A DNA stretch of 64,000 nt, from positions 1-64,000 of the forward strand of contig JAFREQ010000041.1 of assembly GCA_025331565.1 (NCBI GenBank), in the 5' to 3' direction. A program made the position numbers and the translations under genes. A model generated the notes under the pieces. It saw only the letters and a list, made by a program, of their open reading frames with translations. It searched no databases and was not told where the DNA came from. The stretch's first letter is position 1, and the number at the start of each line of letters is the position of its first letter. This document shows, in pieces, positions 10,985 through 24,000 of the stretch. The stretch is from Holacanthus passer (lineage: Eukaryota; Chordata; Actinopteri; Pomacanthidae).

Positions 10985-11460
10985 CCGTGGGTGCACAAAT
11001 TCCAAAGATGATGACTGTAAACCAGCTGTGCCTGTGAGTGAGCATTATAATATGCTTGGTACAATGCATTGGCTTAAACCCACAGGATCACAGGATTTTT
11101 TTCAAATCAGCATGGCTAAGTTTAAAATGTATTTTCAAAACAAATGTCCTGATCATTTTGTGGTTTTGAGTGAAACATCCCAATAATTATTTGGTGGATT
11201 GCTATGAAATGGGCTGCAAATATTGTGCTGTCCTCCTCAGGATAAATTCCAATAACTTTGTTGATCCCCTGTGCTTTGCTTAGCACACTATGCCACAGCA
11301 CCATCATCAGGTCAGAATTCACAACATTCATACACATTAACATTCAAAACTGGTTTAATGGTTTACATTGTCATTATCATTTTGAGCATGTTAGTATGCT
11401 GACATTAGCATTTAGCTGAAAACAGTGCTCATAGTGTGTCACAGACCTGCTACCTTGGCT
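10985..11460. repeat. Dispersed teleost interspersed repeat
   Basis: Contains 'TAACTTTGTTGATCCCCTGT', 'GCACCATCATCAGGTCA' and 'AGTATGCTGACATTAGCATT', hallmark words of a very abundant repeat of spiny-rayed fishes. A related piece lies at 50,860-51,190. The family name is not certain. Confidence 0.4.
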
Positions 11461-14390
11461 GTAGACTTTAATTATTTATATTATTATATATGCAATATAC
11501 AGATAAGTGTAAATGAATGTGTGAAAGGTATTTAAAAGGGGACGTCAAACTGACCTCTGTTTTCATGATAAAAGGGCACACTGATACAATATAAGACTGA
11601 TTTCTGTATCTTCTTGTCAAGGCCATTAAGGAGGACAATTGTTAGTATTTCTCTGGTTTATCCCTATAATCCCTGGTAATATTCTGTTTGAGAGTTCACA
11701 TGCTGCAAACAGTGTTTGGTCTGGTTGTCTGATTAGGAGAATGAAAATGGGCGGCTTGCCTTGAACACTCCTTGATAGGATTTTATAAAGCACTGGCCTC
11801 ATTTGGCGTTCTGTTGTGTGCAGCTGCAACCTTTCCCATGCTCTACCTGCTCTCTCACCATCAAACAGAAGCTTTTCTATGTTTCCACCATTTACACATA
11901 AGATGGGGGTGTGGGGATGAAAGCGCTGATGCCACCAGCTCGGCTCCAACTACCTCATGTCATGTATAATCATTGTCCCTGTGTTGCCAGGCAACCCCGG
12001 CCTCCCTGACCTCCTTGTGTGATTTGTGTTTTGTGATATCCATGACACCACCACCACCACCTAACACACATACACACAGAGAGCGTGACCAAAATACTAG
12101 CAGTATTGCACATGGGTTTGTATTTGTTGTCTTTTTTGTGTTTTTCTTGTAAGATAGATTATAAGAGACAAGCATGAGTAAAAACAATGAACCTAAACCC
12201 ACTTCAACTGAAGAAGTCTAGGCATCGATATAAAAATTGATTAAAATATGGGAGACTGAGGCCTTGTGATATTGTTGAATGTGAGTGATAAATGTCTTGG
12301 CTGTTTTTGCTCTGTCTTCTGGTGAAAATGCACAGCTCTAGTGAAATTGGCCTCGGCTAAGTGGTGCAGAAGCAAATTGCTTGCTGTGAGCCATGTTCCT
12401 TTGTATTGAACGTTCCTAAGTTTTGTCTTTTGCAGTGAACCATTAACTGTACACTATTCAGGTTGGAGTAGCCTTTGGGGTTACTGTTAAGTATCATGTA
12501 AGAGGAAACATAAAGTGCCCACACGGCATTATACTAGATAGCCAAGAGGAATAGAAAAATTTTCATCTAAAAATCAACAGTTGCGTCAACAGTTGTGAGT
12601 GTCCATATTCCCTACCTTGTTATGTAGTATGGGAATAGCCTGTAGCCTAGAGACTGTGGGCTTGGTAAGGCTATACTATTACAGTGTCTGTGCTGTAAAG
12701 GCCAGTTCAGTGGGCCTGAGATGCTCTGAGATCTGACTGTGAGAAAGGGCAGTTGATGGTTGTAAGGGACAATCCAATTTGCATTTCATAAAACTCATTC
12801 CTTTTAGTCATTCTGGCCACTGTCACCTTTGCATGCCAGGAATTCTGTCAATGTGTTAACGGGGTAAGATGTGAAACCTGAAAAGGAAAAACATAAAAAA
12901 TTACAGCCCAAACCATTTTGTCTTTGCTCTGTCAAATACAGTCAGTTGAGTTACTAAAGACCAAACAGAGATGACACTTATCTCCGATTTCGCTGTGAAT
13001 GATTTTCTAAATGACTTTACTGTTATTTCCAGCTGAATTGTTATACAGTTATTCATGCATAGTATTGATTTTACACTACTGATATTCTACATGTTGAATA
13101 TAGAGCTACATTACTGTGTATACGTGATGCAGAGATTTGTGCTTAACCTAATATGTTATTTAAGTTTGCGTTGATTGCCATTGAGTATTAAATTGTGTGG
13201 TCCGTTTGAGATGAATGAACTTTGTTCCCGCCATTGGTTTGGCTTTTCTTTTTCAAGTAGAGATCAGCTTTTATGTCCTCACATTGCTGCCGTGTCCACT
13301 CGGGTGTACTACAGTGACATGAAGTGTCCCGCACCTTAACTGCACAGGCACAACTTAGCTTGGCATTTTAAGTAGCTTTACCTTAGTAATTTTCCATGGA
13401 CCCCACATTGTGAAACTGCTGGACTTCCATATTTACGCACTGGGGGGATTTTAATCCAGTGCCCTTTGTGCGACGTTTTTATGCATCTTCACATTGATGC
13501 TGCCCATTTTAGTGTGGCATCTTAACAGCAGGGGTCTCATTGTTGCTGCCCAGCAGTGCAACAAAGGGCTGTCAGCTCCGTTCTGTAAATTTCAACAGGA
13601 GCAAAGGTTTCTGTGAAACAGCAGACCACAGTGCACAACTATATCTAATTAACAAGCACTGCAGCAAGTGTTTAGTTATTTTTAAATACTGTTAAAAATA
13701 TTTTTCTTAGCGTGCATTGAACTGCAGTGCACAGCATCAGCAAAAGATTGATGTAGTAGCATTGGATTTTTATAATGAATGAGCTTAACTCTGAATTGAA
13801 ACATTCTGTGTACTGACTTCAGCATTAGTTAAAGAGCTTCATTACATCTGTTGTATCCCATCCATGTGATGGGTGCTTTTGAATTGAACGAGTTGCAGTG
13901 GCACTTGCTTTTTTCCCAACCAGTCACATTAAGGTAGATTACAGATAATAAGCAGTAATGATAAGAATAGGATTTAATATGGTCATATGTCTTGGCCAGC
14001 CCTTGATCAAACCAACACAAGTATCACACAGGCAGGCCTGTCAGAACAGAACACTACTGACGTTGATCAACACGTATACAGACATAATCTCACACATGCA
14101 AATCCTTGCAGATTTGTTCTTTGGTTACTACAGAGACAAAGTTTTTTTTGACCTGTAGAAGTAGCTAAAAAGCCAACAGCCAAGCACTCCAGCGAGAAAA
14201 AGCTGCACTCAGTGACAGTGCCTAGATATTTTTCCTCTTGTCATTTGAAACATTTGGCCTTCACTGCCATTTACAGCTGCGAGCATATAAAGATGGCTGG
14301 TGAAGTGCCTTTCAGAACAGCTCAACAGTTGTCAATGTATAAACAGTGCCTGTGTAAGAGCGGAGCTTTAAACACTTAGGGCTTTTTTCA
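11461..14390. other. slc5a6 5' intron, nothing recognised
   Basis: Long intronic stretch between the candidate non-coding exons at 9.7 and 15.5 kb. I see no coding exon, tRNA or clear element. Several frames of 60-110 codons are open but carry no domain and no matching splice sites. Confidence 0.4.
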
Positions 14391-14625
14391 TTGGCACGTT
14401 TGGCTGTGCCAAGTCATACCATGCCGTGTTGACTTGCGTTTCCATTACCAGTATAAATACGCTGAGTTGTGCCGCGCCGCGCCTGAGGTGGTCCATCTCT
14501 CAAGCCGGGTCAAAGTGCAGCCAACCACCTCCAAACGGGTTCCAGTGATGTCATATGGGCTTTGTCATTATTCAGTGACATGTTTAAATTGCCTCCGCTG
14601 CTATTTGCTTAGTCTAATTCATTAC
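14385..14625. repeat. MITE-like GC-alternating repeat
   Basis: Words such as 'GGCTGTGCCAAG', 'TACCATGCCGTGTTG', 'GTTTCCATTACC' and 'GTTGTGCCGCGCCGCGCC' resemble fish MITEs with simple-word subterminal repeats. Ends and target duplication are unclear. Confidence 0.25.
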
Positions 14626-14645
14626 TTTCAATCATCCCCTCTCGA

Positions 14646-14673
<28 letters not shown>
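14646..14673. repeat. Poly(T) tract of 28 bases
   Basis: Uninterrupted T run in the slc5a6 5' intron, directly after the MITE-like repeat. It may be the A-tail of an inverted retroposon, but no body was recognised. Confidence 0.9.
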
Positions 14674-14677
<4 letters not shown>

Positions 14678-15481
14678 AATTCTACAATTTCATTGAGCAG
14701 ACACTCACATGCAGATGGAACAGCCATTGCATAACTGCAAACTAATCCAATTCACCATGTGTCTAAACCAAATGCTTTGACACTGTGTAGGTGTTTGTTT
14801 GTGCTCACACACAGCTTATTTCTGATCAGCACATCCGTATCTTCTATAAGGAACTGAAGCTCAGTGATTCAGTGTGTCTCCCCTCCTCTCTCCTCATCAC
14901 TCTTCTCTTCCCATGCGTTACCTTGATTGTGATTTTGTCCACTGCTACCCACCTCGCGTTTTTCCTTTTTTTTCCTCTCCAATTTTCTATTGCTGTACAA
15001 AGCTCTCGTCTCCTCATTCCTTTTGCCCACCTCTTCCTTAAACCTCGTTTCAATCTCACCTCATCTCCCTGCAGTCAGCTGCCCTTTTGCTCTTCCCGTC
15101 ATAAGTAGAGTGTGCAACTGCAGCACAACACACGGTGAAAGAGAAGATGTTCTTGTGTGTAGTGGAATACTATATGAGAGTTCCTTTCAGGTGAGCACAA
15201 TGGGGAGCTAAAAAAATGTCTTCATTGTTAACATCAAAAACACGTCCCCTAAAGTGAAAACTGTAAAAGAACACACTTATGAATCTCTTGTAAAAATACA
15301 CCAGGGGATCGGGTTTTGTTTGGCTGAAATGATCTGTATCCAAAAGAAAAGAAACAGCCATGTTTGGAAAACATTGCACAGGTATTGAATCATTTGTGAA
15401 AATATTGTGACGGGTCGTTTCTCTCATGCATTTCATATGTGTAATACATTATTTTGTTGAATTTCTCTTTTCCCTCCACAG

Positions 15482-15592
15482 CGACCGTGATTGGAGGTTG
15501 TGACAAAGACACTGCTCTCCCGTGAGCATTAAGTCTGAGTGGCCAGTGTATGTCAGCCAACCAGCAGCAGCAGCTTGATCCCACTTGGTACA
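15482..15592 (+). other. slc5a6: Candidate 5' UTR exon of slc5a6
   Basis: Acceptor TTTCCCTCCACAG/ and donor TGGTACA/GTAAGT, both close to consensus, define a 111-bp exon. It contains the end of the first uORF (stop 15,523-15,525) and the start of a second (ATG 15,550). The second continues into the next exon at 17,892 and stops at 17,917. Confidence 0.45.
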
Positions 15593-15989
15593 GTAAGTCC
15601 TCTGCTATTTTTCTTTGTAGCTTTTTCTGGGGCTATTAGGTCATTCTGCCCTGAAACACATCTTATCCTAACACTTGAATCAGCCCTGTACTGTGTGTGT
15701 ACTTAAAAATATAAAACAACATTTTATAGAAATACAAATTCCTTTGTGACCTTCTTACAGCACAGTAGTAATCAGACTGTCTCAGATTAGATACTTTTCT
15801 ACTAGATAGGGTTGGGCAGCATCTCTAATTTGTATTTAATATATTTAAATATCAATTAATGTGCGATATAGCTGATAAGCATATCATTATATTTGAGTTT
15901 TCAGTTGGCCAGCTTCCATTTCTGCAGCTCTGAACTGCTATTTAACATGAATTCAGTCAGACTCGTAGTTACTAACTAGCTTTTCACAG

Positions 15990-16760
15990 CCTAGACCAAT
16001 TCTGCTGTGAAGAGCACAAGAAGATGGCCCTATAACATTACATAAACATGATCTTTTTATTTCTTTTCTTTGGCTGCAAGTCACAGGTTCTGCAGGCCTT
16101 ATCTCCCTAGATAGCTTGTTTCAAAGCTGAGGGACCCTGATGGTTAAAGCACGTTCACCTTTTAGATTTAAGCCTCGACTTTGGAACTGCCAGAAGGTCT
16201 GAGGATCTAAGGCTGTGAACTGGCTCATATTGGGGTCAATATAGACAGACATGCTTTAAAAGTGATTTATAAAACCATTCAATTCTAAATTGATCAAGGA
16301 GCCAATTGAGAGAACAGGATTGGGGTGATGTGATGGTCTGTTAAAACCAGTAGTAGGCTTAGCTGTTGCATTCTGAGCTAGTTGGAGGTTTGGAGATGAG
16401 AGAGAAAAGAAGTGCATGAATGATTTTATACGGGTCAGAGTATGAGAGCATTGGTTTAATTCTGGAGATGGTTGTTATTTGAAGGAGGTAGGATTGGACA
16501 AGTATTTTGATCTGTGCTTTAAAGCTTAGATCTGAATCTAATAGTATTCCAAATTTCTGACAGCAGGCTTCACATTAGCACACAAGGGACCAAGGCTACT
16601 CTCAATGACACTGATTGGGGGATTGAACAATGCAACTTCTGTTTTTGAGTTATTGAAGAAAGATTTGTGCCATCCAACAATTGACATCACTTAGACAATC
16701 TAAGACAGTAGATAGGTCTTTTTGGGTTGTCAAGTCTTGGGAAACATCAGGTTGTTAGGT
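15990..16760. repeat. Dispersed teleost repeat fragment
   Basis: Contains 'GATCTAAGGCTGTGAACTGG', 'GGTTTGGAGATGAGAGAG' and 'TATTCCAAATTTCTGACAGC'. These are successive words of the same long fish repeat represented at 4385-4745 and 52,030-52,200. No coding capacity was seen. Confidence 0.45.
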
Positions 16761-17475
16761 CTTGAATAATATCAAGGCTGCATGTGGTTGATTTCATGTG
16801 AGATATAATTTTAGATAAAATGACAGTAATACAGGTTCAAAATTGCTAAAAGAACTATCAGTGGCATGTGAAACATGCTCTTGGGGGTAATGTGTTGCCT
16901 TATAGCCTTAACTCTTTGGAGAAATGACTGAGTCTGTTACCTTGAATAAAGTTCTGGGGTTGGGGTGACTTGCAAATATTAAAATTATAAAAGGATGCTT
17001 TGCAAATAACAACTTGTTCAAACCTACTGGAATAAAAAGAGACCTGAGTTCCGAACAATTCCAAGAACACTGTATCTCTAAAGTATAATGTAACAATGTA
17101 AAAATAATATGAAAAGTATTTTAAGAATATCACATCTTTTATGTGATTAATAGTGTTCTGTTTCAAAATCAGTTCAAACATATTTGAAACATGATGGCTG
17201 GTGTTGAAGGTACTTGTGCTCATTTGACATGACTGTGGGGTTACATTATACAACACCAGTTTGGAAATTATTGACTTTGACAGTCTTATAATTCCAGTAT
17301 GTCACTGATTTTGTGCAAAAGCATGTTTTAAATTAAATTTTAAAGGTTCTCTGATTACAGTTTTTATGAATCAGTCATTACAAAGAAGATTTTTGCTTTA
17401 CTGAAATACCACAAGACTATTTCATCCATAACACTTCTCCCTCCTCCTGTAGCTGTTTTTAGACTGTTCTAAGAC
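16761..17475. other. slc5a6 5' intron, nothing recognised
   Basis: No exon or repeat boundary was recognised. The minus-strand frame at 16,900-17,256 has no family resemblance and lies in intron sequence. Confidence 0.4.
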
Positions 17476-17479
17476 CGAC

Positions 17480-17502
17480 TTTTTTTTTTTTTTTTTTTTT
17501 TT
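17480..17502. repeat. Poly(T) tract of 23 bases
   Basis: Simple T run in the last 5' intron of slc5a6, too far (about 390 bp) from the acceptor at 17,891 to be its polypyrimidine tract. Confidence 0.9.
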
Positions 17503-17891
17503 AGCTTTCATCTTATAGTAATTAAATTCCAATCTGCAATGACCAGTGGTAATTAGCTAGTCTATCATCCCCATGCCCCACCTAGCACCACCCTGCTGTT
17601 GCAATTACAGCTGGCAGTGATGCATTTATTACAGTGCTGTTGAGATCGGTTTTATTACTGCTTCAATAATAATAAAGTCTGTGTGCATAAAAAGTTATGG
17701 TCTAGATAAAAACATGTTACTCCTGCTCTGATGTTTTTAAACTTCCAGTCTATTACAAAATGAATGAAAAATGTTTTTTTTTCTTCAAGACAAGATGCCG
17801 CTGCTGCCTTACACTACACAGTCCTGCTCTTACCCCAGGTCTGAGTGACCCCCTCCTCACTTACTTTCTCTGCTTGTTCTTCTTCCTCCAG

Positions 17892-18004
17892 CCCTCAGTG
17901 AGTCTCCCTATGGGTGAAGCGCTTTCTTGGACATCGTGATAAGCCCCAGAGCCGTGCTTCCAACAGCCTTCACGCCCCCCTGACCCCCCACATCCAGCGT
18001 CACC
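17892..18004 (+). other. slc5a6: 5' UTR part of first coding exon of slc5a6
   Basis: The acceptor after the CT-rich run 'TTCTTCTTCCTCCAG' at 17,891 opens the exon that holds the slc5a6 start codon. It also contains the end of the second upstream ORF (TGA at 17,915-17,917), 87 bases before the main ATG. Confidence 0.6.
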
Positions 18005-21000
18005 ATGGGGGAGGTTGTCCAAATGCACTTTACCACGGTGGACTACGTCATCTTTGTCTTGCTGTTGGTGGCCTCAGCTGGCATCGGCCTCTTTTATGCC
18101 TTCTCTGGTGGGCGGCAGCGAACAACACAAGTATACTTTTCTTCCTTTACTTTAATTCTAAACCCCACTATATAATCAATTACAGGCTTTCATAGGTCAA
18201 AAATTTGAATTTTTAGTGTCTTTTAGATTGTTTGACACCAACATTTTGCCTGTTATAGGAGTTCCTAATGGCTGACCGCTCCATGAGCTGCCTGCCTGTG
18301 TCCCTGTCCCTGCTGGCCACTTTCCAGTCAGCTGTAGCCATCCTGGGTGCTCCGTCTGAGGTGTACACCTTTGGGACTCAGTACTGGTTCTTGGGCTGCT
18401 CCTACTTCTTGGGCCTGCTCATCCCAGCTCATATTTTCATACCAGTCTTCTACAGACTGCGGCTGTCCAGTGCCTATGAGGTACAAACAACCTGCACGCA
18501 TAGTTTGACATGAATGTACCACTGTGGTGGTTTGGGTATGTTTCGAACATTCTTTAACTGTGATGTCTTATTTCTTCTGTCTACCTGTTTTTCTGTTTTT
18601 CTTTTTGTCAACACTCTTCTCTTTCTCCCAACTTTCTTTCTCAAGTATGATCTCAGAGCTTAATATTCTTATCTGTCCTTATCTACTATCTACTCCTTGA
18701 CGTGTTAATATTCAACAGAAACAAATGTCCTTGTCTCAAGACTGAATATCTTGAACGGGACTATATTTACAGCCAGACCTCCTCTCAGTGCTGTCCCGTA
18801 AACAATGAGTTGACTTCAATAATATAGATCTAAACTGATCCTGAGAATGAATATCCACAGCACTGTATCACCGAATGAGTCTGAGATGATATTTTAATCA
18901 GTCTTTTGTTTTTGTTTATTTTTCTTTTTTTTGACATTATCTCCCCTGAACAGTATCTGGAGCTGCGCTTTAACAAGATGGTTCGCATATGTGGGACTGT
19001 GACCTTCATCTTTCAGATGGTACCTTTGTCATACATTTTTTGTACATTAGCTTCTGTGCTTTCTTTTGTTAACACTTGCAGGAACCAGAGATTTAATTGC
19101 CACTTTGACCACCATCCACAATATAATCTCACCTTAATGGTTACTTATTAAAGATATTGATCATTTGACAGAGAAAGGATGTTGACTCAAGTCAACAGTG
19201 TCATTGTAGGACAGTAAGTAGGAAAGGCAATCATCTTCTAAATGGCAATAACCTCTAATATCTCTAATCTTTACATCTGTCAGTTTGATGTTTTTTGGCT
19301 CAAGGCATCCACAGTTATTTTTGATTAGAAATCAAGAAAAGGTTTCTACCTATGGAGAGCCATGGTTTGATGTGAACCAGTGGATTCATTTGGAAACAAC
19401 AGACCAAAGAATGCATTCATTGGCCAATTATAGCAAAACCTGAAACTGGAAATGTCACATTGACCCTTGTAAAATTTCTATTTTGTCGTTCCTTTATGAG
19501 GTTACCAGTAAAAGACTCAAAGGCTACTTTCCCTTTTCATCAGCAAATGACACCTAGTAAAACAAATTTTATCTGTGTACACATAGTTGTGTTATTGAAC
19601 TATTCCAAGGTCACAGTTAGATCTGTCACAGAATGTTTTACAACAGCATATAATCTGTCACATGTGAGTCACCTAGCACCAAAACATGATCTCTGAGTTC
19701 AGCTCTGTGTTTGTGAGTCATCCTGACTTAAAATGTTTTTTTCTGTTCCTCTTCAGGTTATTTATATGGGGGTGGTCCTGTATGCTCCAGCATTGGCACT
19801 CAATGCAGGTAAGAGTAGCATATTTTACCGCACAAACCATCACACCACATTTTACACTAACAGGAGCCCACAGTTACTGATGGTATTGAATTGTTGTGCA
19901 GTGTTTGGTAATGCTCTCGTTCTGTTCACTTGCAGTGACAGGTTTTGACCTATGGGGGGCAGTGCTGGCCATGGGATTGGTGTGTACTCTTTATACTGCT
20001 CTGGTGAGTCCCTAAATCGTCCCCCATCAGGTGACAAACAGTGACAAAATATTTGATTATGCCCACCTTTACAGATAGTTTTAAATGTTGATCATTACGG
20101 AATTTATAGTGAATTCTCTGCTTCTATTTCCCAGGGGGGTCTGAAGGCCGTGATCTGGACCGATGTGTTCCAGACAGTGGTGATGTTTGCGGGCCAGCTG
20201 GCAGTCATTGTGGTAGGAGCCAGTCAGGCAGGGGGCATAGCAGAGGTGTGGAGGAAAGCAGTCAATGGCAGTCGCATTGCTGAACTAGAGTGAGTCAGTA
20301 TAATTGAAGTGCAGTAGAGTTAGACATTCCTTGTTACTTTATGTGCTGTTTTGCATAAAGATATGGGCAGAGAGTGTTACAAATACGAAATACATTTTGA
20401 AATTGGTATACAAATGTTCATATTTTATTCACTGTCTGCCTGTGTAGCTTGAACCCTGACCCTCTGGAGCGCCACACTTTCTGGACGCTGAGTGTGGGGG
20501 GAATTTTCCTAATGTTGGCTCTGTACGGTGTCAACCAGGCCCAGGTGCAGAGATACCTCAGTTCCCGCACTGAGAAAGAGGCCATCATGTGAGTACCACC
20601 AATGTCTCACATCATGCTTGGTTAAGCCTTGCTGTTTTAAGATAACACGCAGAGACGGTTGTGTTTTTGATCGTAGAGTATCAACCCATAAAGTCAAAAA
20701 TAAAGGCTTCAATTCAAATTCTAGTTGTATTCATAAAAACATTCTGCTTTCAAACAGTATACAATACAGTACAATAGTACACTATTGTCTTAAGTTCTTG
20801 AGTAATCTACAGTTTTTATATTGTTACTTTCCTTTTGAATGTTACTGTTCATGTGTACCATTATAATGTTGTTGCCTTGTCTCCATTGTTAGCAGTGTTT
20901 TTTGTTGGGTTTTTTTTGTGGCCTTTGACAATTTATAACCATGTTTGTCCTCACCTCTAATGTCTTTCCAGGTCCTGCTACGTAGTTTTCCCATGCCAGC

Positions 21001-24000
21001 AGATTGTCTTGTGTTTAGGTTGTCTGATGGGTCTGGTCATGTTTGCTCGCTATGGAGAGGACAGCCCTCTGGACAAGGGCTACGTCAAAACTAATGATCA
21101 GGTAAACACAAATTTGCCTTTATGATTCCTCAAATTGAAGTGAATATACAGTGTTTTTGTTATTCTTGGGTTTGGAGGTGGATCCTAATTTTTATTTTCT
21201 TTTTTGCAGATGGTGCTGTACTTTGTGATGGATGTGTTCAGTGGCCTGCCCGGGCTCGCAGGACTGTTTGTGGCCTGTCTCTTCAGTGGAGCTCTCAGGT
21301 AAATGTCCCAGGAAAGCAGTCGGAAGTAAATGATCATCCACTGTTAAATACTTGTTTGGCGTCATTTCACCGTGAGTCACTAGGTTGTTTGTTACAACCC
21401 AGGTTGATATAATAATGAAGCTGATTCACAATTTGTCCAACAGTCTTGATTTTCTACCTGGTTTTTCAAAGTATATTGCTTGGGTGTTTTGTTGATCTCT
21501 GTGATTCAGTAATTCAATCCTAAAAGAATAAATCCTGGCAATATTATGCATGGTTGACAGGTGAGATTATTTTATGTGTGGAATATGAAGACATAAAAGA
21601 GCTGTTCTGCCATACATAGGCAGAGAGCTCACAAGCTAGCTTTCACTTGATATAGCCCTCTTGCTTTAGCTTTCGAGTTAGTTGTCTATCTGTGGCAAAG
21701 TCGACAAATCTTATGCCACACAGATTACAAGCCGGAGGGCAAGAACTACACAGCTAAATTGTAGATACTGTGTTTTTGGTTTTTAGGTTAGTTTTGTGGT
21801 TACTCCATATTTAAAAAGCTTTCACGGGAATTACGTATCTCAATAGTATATTTATATAGTAAAACAGATGATTATTTTCCACCATCAGCCAGACATGTAA
21901 TGATGTTTTAGCGCTTTCAGAAAATTCCTGATAATTATAGTATCCATGCCCTGTCCTGTGCTGATAGGACAGCCATGTAAATGTGTGTTACAAAATCCCA
22001 CCTATTCATTCAATCCCATTTTTCTGTCTTCATCCAGCACCATCTCATCAGCCTTTAACTCCCTTGCAACAGTAACCATGGAGGACCTGATTAAGCCTCA
22101 TTTTCCAAACATGACTGAATCTAAAGCCACGCTGCTGTCCAAAGGACTCGGTAAGACAAGTGGCTTTATTGTTTTTTTTCCTCACTAGATGTTGTTCACT
22201 AAGGGGGTCTGCACAACAGTAAGTTAGCAAATGTGACCACTAAATATTTCTGCTCGCTCCACAGCTTTGGCCTATGGCCTGGTGTGTCTGGCTATGGCCT
22301 ACCTCGCCTCTCTAATGGGATCTGTGCTGCAGGTAACAAACTATTCACATGGTGAAGGAGTTGCACACAAAGAAAAGTTATTTAATTGGTGCAGTGAGCA
22401 TTATAAAATATGTTTGTAAGAAAATGCACAGTAAAAAATGTGTCCATGTAATTTTTTTTAAATTTTATTATTCTTATTATTTTTTAATAAGCTGTCATGT
22501 TGTATGCAGCCATTCAGTGCAATTAACTAGCACACACATTGCCAGCATATGAAGAAAGTGCCATGCTCTCTGTCCTCTGTACCCTCAGGCAGCCTTCAGC
22601 ATATTTGGGATGGTGGGCGGTCCTCTGCTGGGTGTCTTCTGTCTGGGAATGTTCTTTCCCTGGGCAAACCCTATAGTGAGTCCTTCAATTTGTGATTTTA
22701 TTCTGTCTCCATATTAACATGGACCACCATACAGAATTTGTCTCATTATGCTAACAGATAAATGGTAATACAGGAGATGGGCATGGTAATAGCTCTACCT
22801 CCTGTGAATCAACATTTTATTCAGTGCAGTAAGTCATAGTCACAAACATGACTAGATGTTTGTTGTGAGTTGAGGCTTGAGTAAACTCACCTATTCTCCT
22901 CTGCTCTGTTATTCTCAGGGTGCAGTGGTTGGGTTAGTAGCAGGCCTGGCCATGGCCTTCTGGGTTGGCATTGGCAGCTTTGTGATGCGTATGTCCGGTC
23001 CAACTCCAGTGCCACCACTCAACACCACTGCTCTGCCCCTGTTTGACAACATGACCAGCACTGTCATGACTACACTGGTCAGCGCCACCACGGTCAAGCC
23101 AAGGTAAGACATGAGTCCCAAGAAGTAATCTTATAGTTACTGTATGTGCTGGCTCTTACTTTCACTGAACATTAGAGAGACACTGCAGATGTTCAGTCAT
23201 GTAATAGCTTTGTCTTTTGTCTTCCCTCTTTCCTTCAGACCAACGGGTGTGGAGGCCCTCTACTCGTTGTCCTACATGTGGTACAGTGCTCACAACTCTA
23301 CCACTGTGGTGGTGGTGGGACTGATAGTCAGCCTGCTCACAGGTACGCATGCTTGGACTTGTTGCATCAGCTTCAAAACAAACCTTAACAAGGTATTAGG
23401 TCCAATATAGTTTAAAGGTGATATTATGCTCATTTTCAGGTTCATGCTTTTATTTGGGTGTGTAGTGTAGAATAGGTTTACATACGTAGATAATTAAAAA
23501 ACACATTATTTTTCCCATATGTCCATTGATGCATCACCTCTATTCACACTCTGTTGGAAATGCTCCGTTTTAGCTTCTGTCTCTTTAAGGCCCCTCTCTC
23601 AAAAAGCCCACTGTGCTCTGACTGGTCAACCACAGGCCTCAACAGGCGTCACATGACTAATGTGTGCCATCGACAGCTGGTATCTATCCATCCTTGAGCT
23701 TTTACTATTATCGGCCCTCACTGAGTAAGCAATTAGAGGGTAAAACGCACACAGTTTTCCAGTCATTGTGGGGACATTTAGTCAGTTTAATCCACTGGGT
23801 CTTGACATCCTCAGCTGGTGGGAGTAGGGTAAGACTTGTATTGGTTGTTGGAGCCAATGACAAAGCAATTGGCGTGCTTTGCTCGTACCTTACACATTTT
23901 TTTGTGACTGGAGCCAGTGTTAGCGTTGTTAACAATGGCAGACAACGACAGTGGGCAGCATGGTCATCCAGCTGGCGGTTGGTCAACTATTTGGAGGTGG

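Noticed and set aside
17789..17838. Possible extra slc5a6 leader exon
   Set aside because: An acceptor-like TTCTTCAAG and donor-like CCAG/GTCTGA bound it, but AAG and GTCTGA are weak and the exon is not needed to join the leader.
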